The translations under genes were made by a program, and so were the position numbers. From Marispirochaeta sp. (GTDB taxonomy: Bacteria > Spirochaetota > Spirochaetia > JC444 > Marispirochaetaceae), in assembly GCF_963668165.1 (NCBI RefSeq), contig NZ_OY764213.1, positions 124,001 through 188,000 on the forward strand: 64,000 nucleotides of DNA. Direction: 5' to 3'. The notes under the pieces were generated by a model. That model did no database searches and was not told where the DNA came from. It was given only the letters and a program-made list of their open reading frames with translations. Position 1 is the first letter of the stretch. Each line of letters opens with the position of its first letter. Shown here one piece after another: positions 63,456-64,000 of this stretch.

Positions 63456-64000
63456 TCACTCTTTAATTATTTCTTCATATTTGATGTCATCTATTGCCTT
63501 CTGCAGATGCGTTCTCATTAAGCGTCGTGTGAGTGAGGGATCCCTTTTTTCCATTGCATCCAAAATCAATGAATGATAGTAGATACCATCTTTATATCCA
63601 TATGATTCATTAAACCCTTCCAGGCTGGTTGTCTTCTGGTGCATAACCGAACTGAAAGCATTTTGAAGCAGTATATTACCGGTAGATTTGATAATCTCTT
63701 CATGAAACAACATATCGTAATGAACAAAATCCTTTGGATTGCCGATAGAGTCCTTCATTTGTATGAGATAGCGACGTAAATTTGAGAGATTCTTGTCACT
63801 TGCCAGCATTGCAGCATGATAACTGCTGTCTGTTTCCAGTACGATTCTGAATTCCAGCAGGGTTAGCATATCGACAACATCGAAGTGTGGTTCATGTCTG
63901 TTGAGCAAACGGTTTCTGGAAAAGTCGGTATCTCTGAGGTAAGTCCCTTTCCGCTTTACGCTTTCCATTGCTCCAACACCTACAAACTGATGGATTGCAG
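63456..64000 (-). CDS. GntR-family regulator, FadR/FCD subgroup (5' end beyond window)
   Basis: The frame is open to base 64000 with no stop upstream of the internal ATG at 63968. The residues before it (AIHQFVGVGAMESVKRKGTYL) continue the end of a GntR winged helix (G-x-V-E-S-x-x-x-x-G-T-Y-V), so the gene is cut by the window edge. The rest is an FCD ligand domain (LLEFRIVLETDSSYHAA; HYDMLFHEEIIKSTGN; MRTHLQKAIDDI), with metal-binding Asp and His residues. Probably controls the dehydratase downstream in response to a sugar acid. Confidence 0.85.
   Translation of the reverse strand, partial: AIHQFVGVGAMESVKRKGTYLRDTDFSRNRLLNRHEPHFDVVDMLTLLEFRIVLETDSSYHAAMLASDKNLSNLRRYLIQMKDSIGNPKDFVHYDMLFHEEIIKSTGNILLQNAFSSVMHQKTTSLEGFNESYGYKDGIYYHSLILDAMEKRDPSLTRRLMRTHLQKAIDDIKYEEIIKE

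Overview
The window reads as a chromosomal segment of a free-living, saccharolytic spirochaete (Spirochaetales, Sediminispirochaeta/Marispirochaeta-like). This is inferred from the many sugar ABC importers that lack an ATPase gene, from solute-binding proteins whose mature N-termini have the form Ala-Gly-Gly-x-x-Glu with no lipobox Cys, from a 7TMR-DISM diguanylate cyclase, and from the mid-range GC. No rRNA, tRNA, CRISPR array or replication origin was seen.

Layout. 1-5.2 kb: a class C beta-lactamase-fold lipoprotein cut by the window edge, a membrane-bound LuxR regulator, a secreted double-DTGA aspartic protease, and a DUF2975/XRE pair. 5.4-13.8 kb: a pectin (rhamnogalacturonan) locus with a GH105 hydrolase, an LplABC-type importer, a membrane-spanning AraC sensor and an orphan lipoprotein paralogue of the importer's binding protein. 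13.9-18.8 kb: a RelE-type toxin-antitoxin pair, a diguanylate cyclase, a GNAT enzyme, then a zone of broken genes (transposase, DMT permease, MsrB, Fic). 18.8-25.4 kb: a LacI regulator divergent from an importer plus GH31 operon. 25.4-34.1 kb: two identical 1348-bp IS110 elements, both inserted in the same small repeat (a MITE), flanking a GH105/LacI/importer locus. 34.4-41.2 kb: a minus-strand importer, GH154-like (DUF2264) and GH2 beta-glucuronidase operon. 41.4-42.6 kb: a complete insertion sequence with 21-bp inverted repeats. 42.7-56.3 kb: a second membrane AraC sensor, DUF1349, Gfo/Idh oxidoreductase, AraC regulator, then an importer-GH43-six-hairpin glycosidase operon and a GH5-HEAT lipoprotein. 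56.4-64 kb: a sugar-nucleotide/uronate-type epimerase with an EIIA-diadenylate cyclase fusion, two half-size chromate transporters with an AsmA-like/GT51 fusion, and a ManD/RspA-type dehydratase with a GntR regulator.

How it works together. Five sugar importers (ten permeases, five binding proteins) feed plant cell-wall oligosaccharides, especially uronate-containing ones, to cytoplasmic hydrolases (two GH105, GH2, DUF2264, GH31, GH43). None has its own ATPase, so a shared MsmK/UgpC-type ATPase encoded elsewhere is implied. Each locus has a local regulator (LacI, AraC or membrane AraC).

The strongest observations are: (1) a readable bridge-RNA candidate in the IS110 elements, whose guide loops match the target and donor sequences actually found in the window; (2) a PTS-EIIA / DacZ-like diadenylate cyclase fusion; (3) Shine-Dalgarno-less, apparently leaderless starts on the two membrane AraC sensors and the cyclase.
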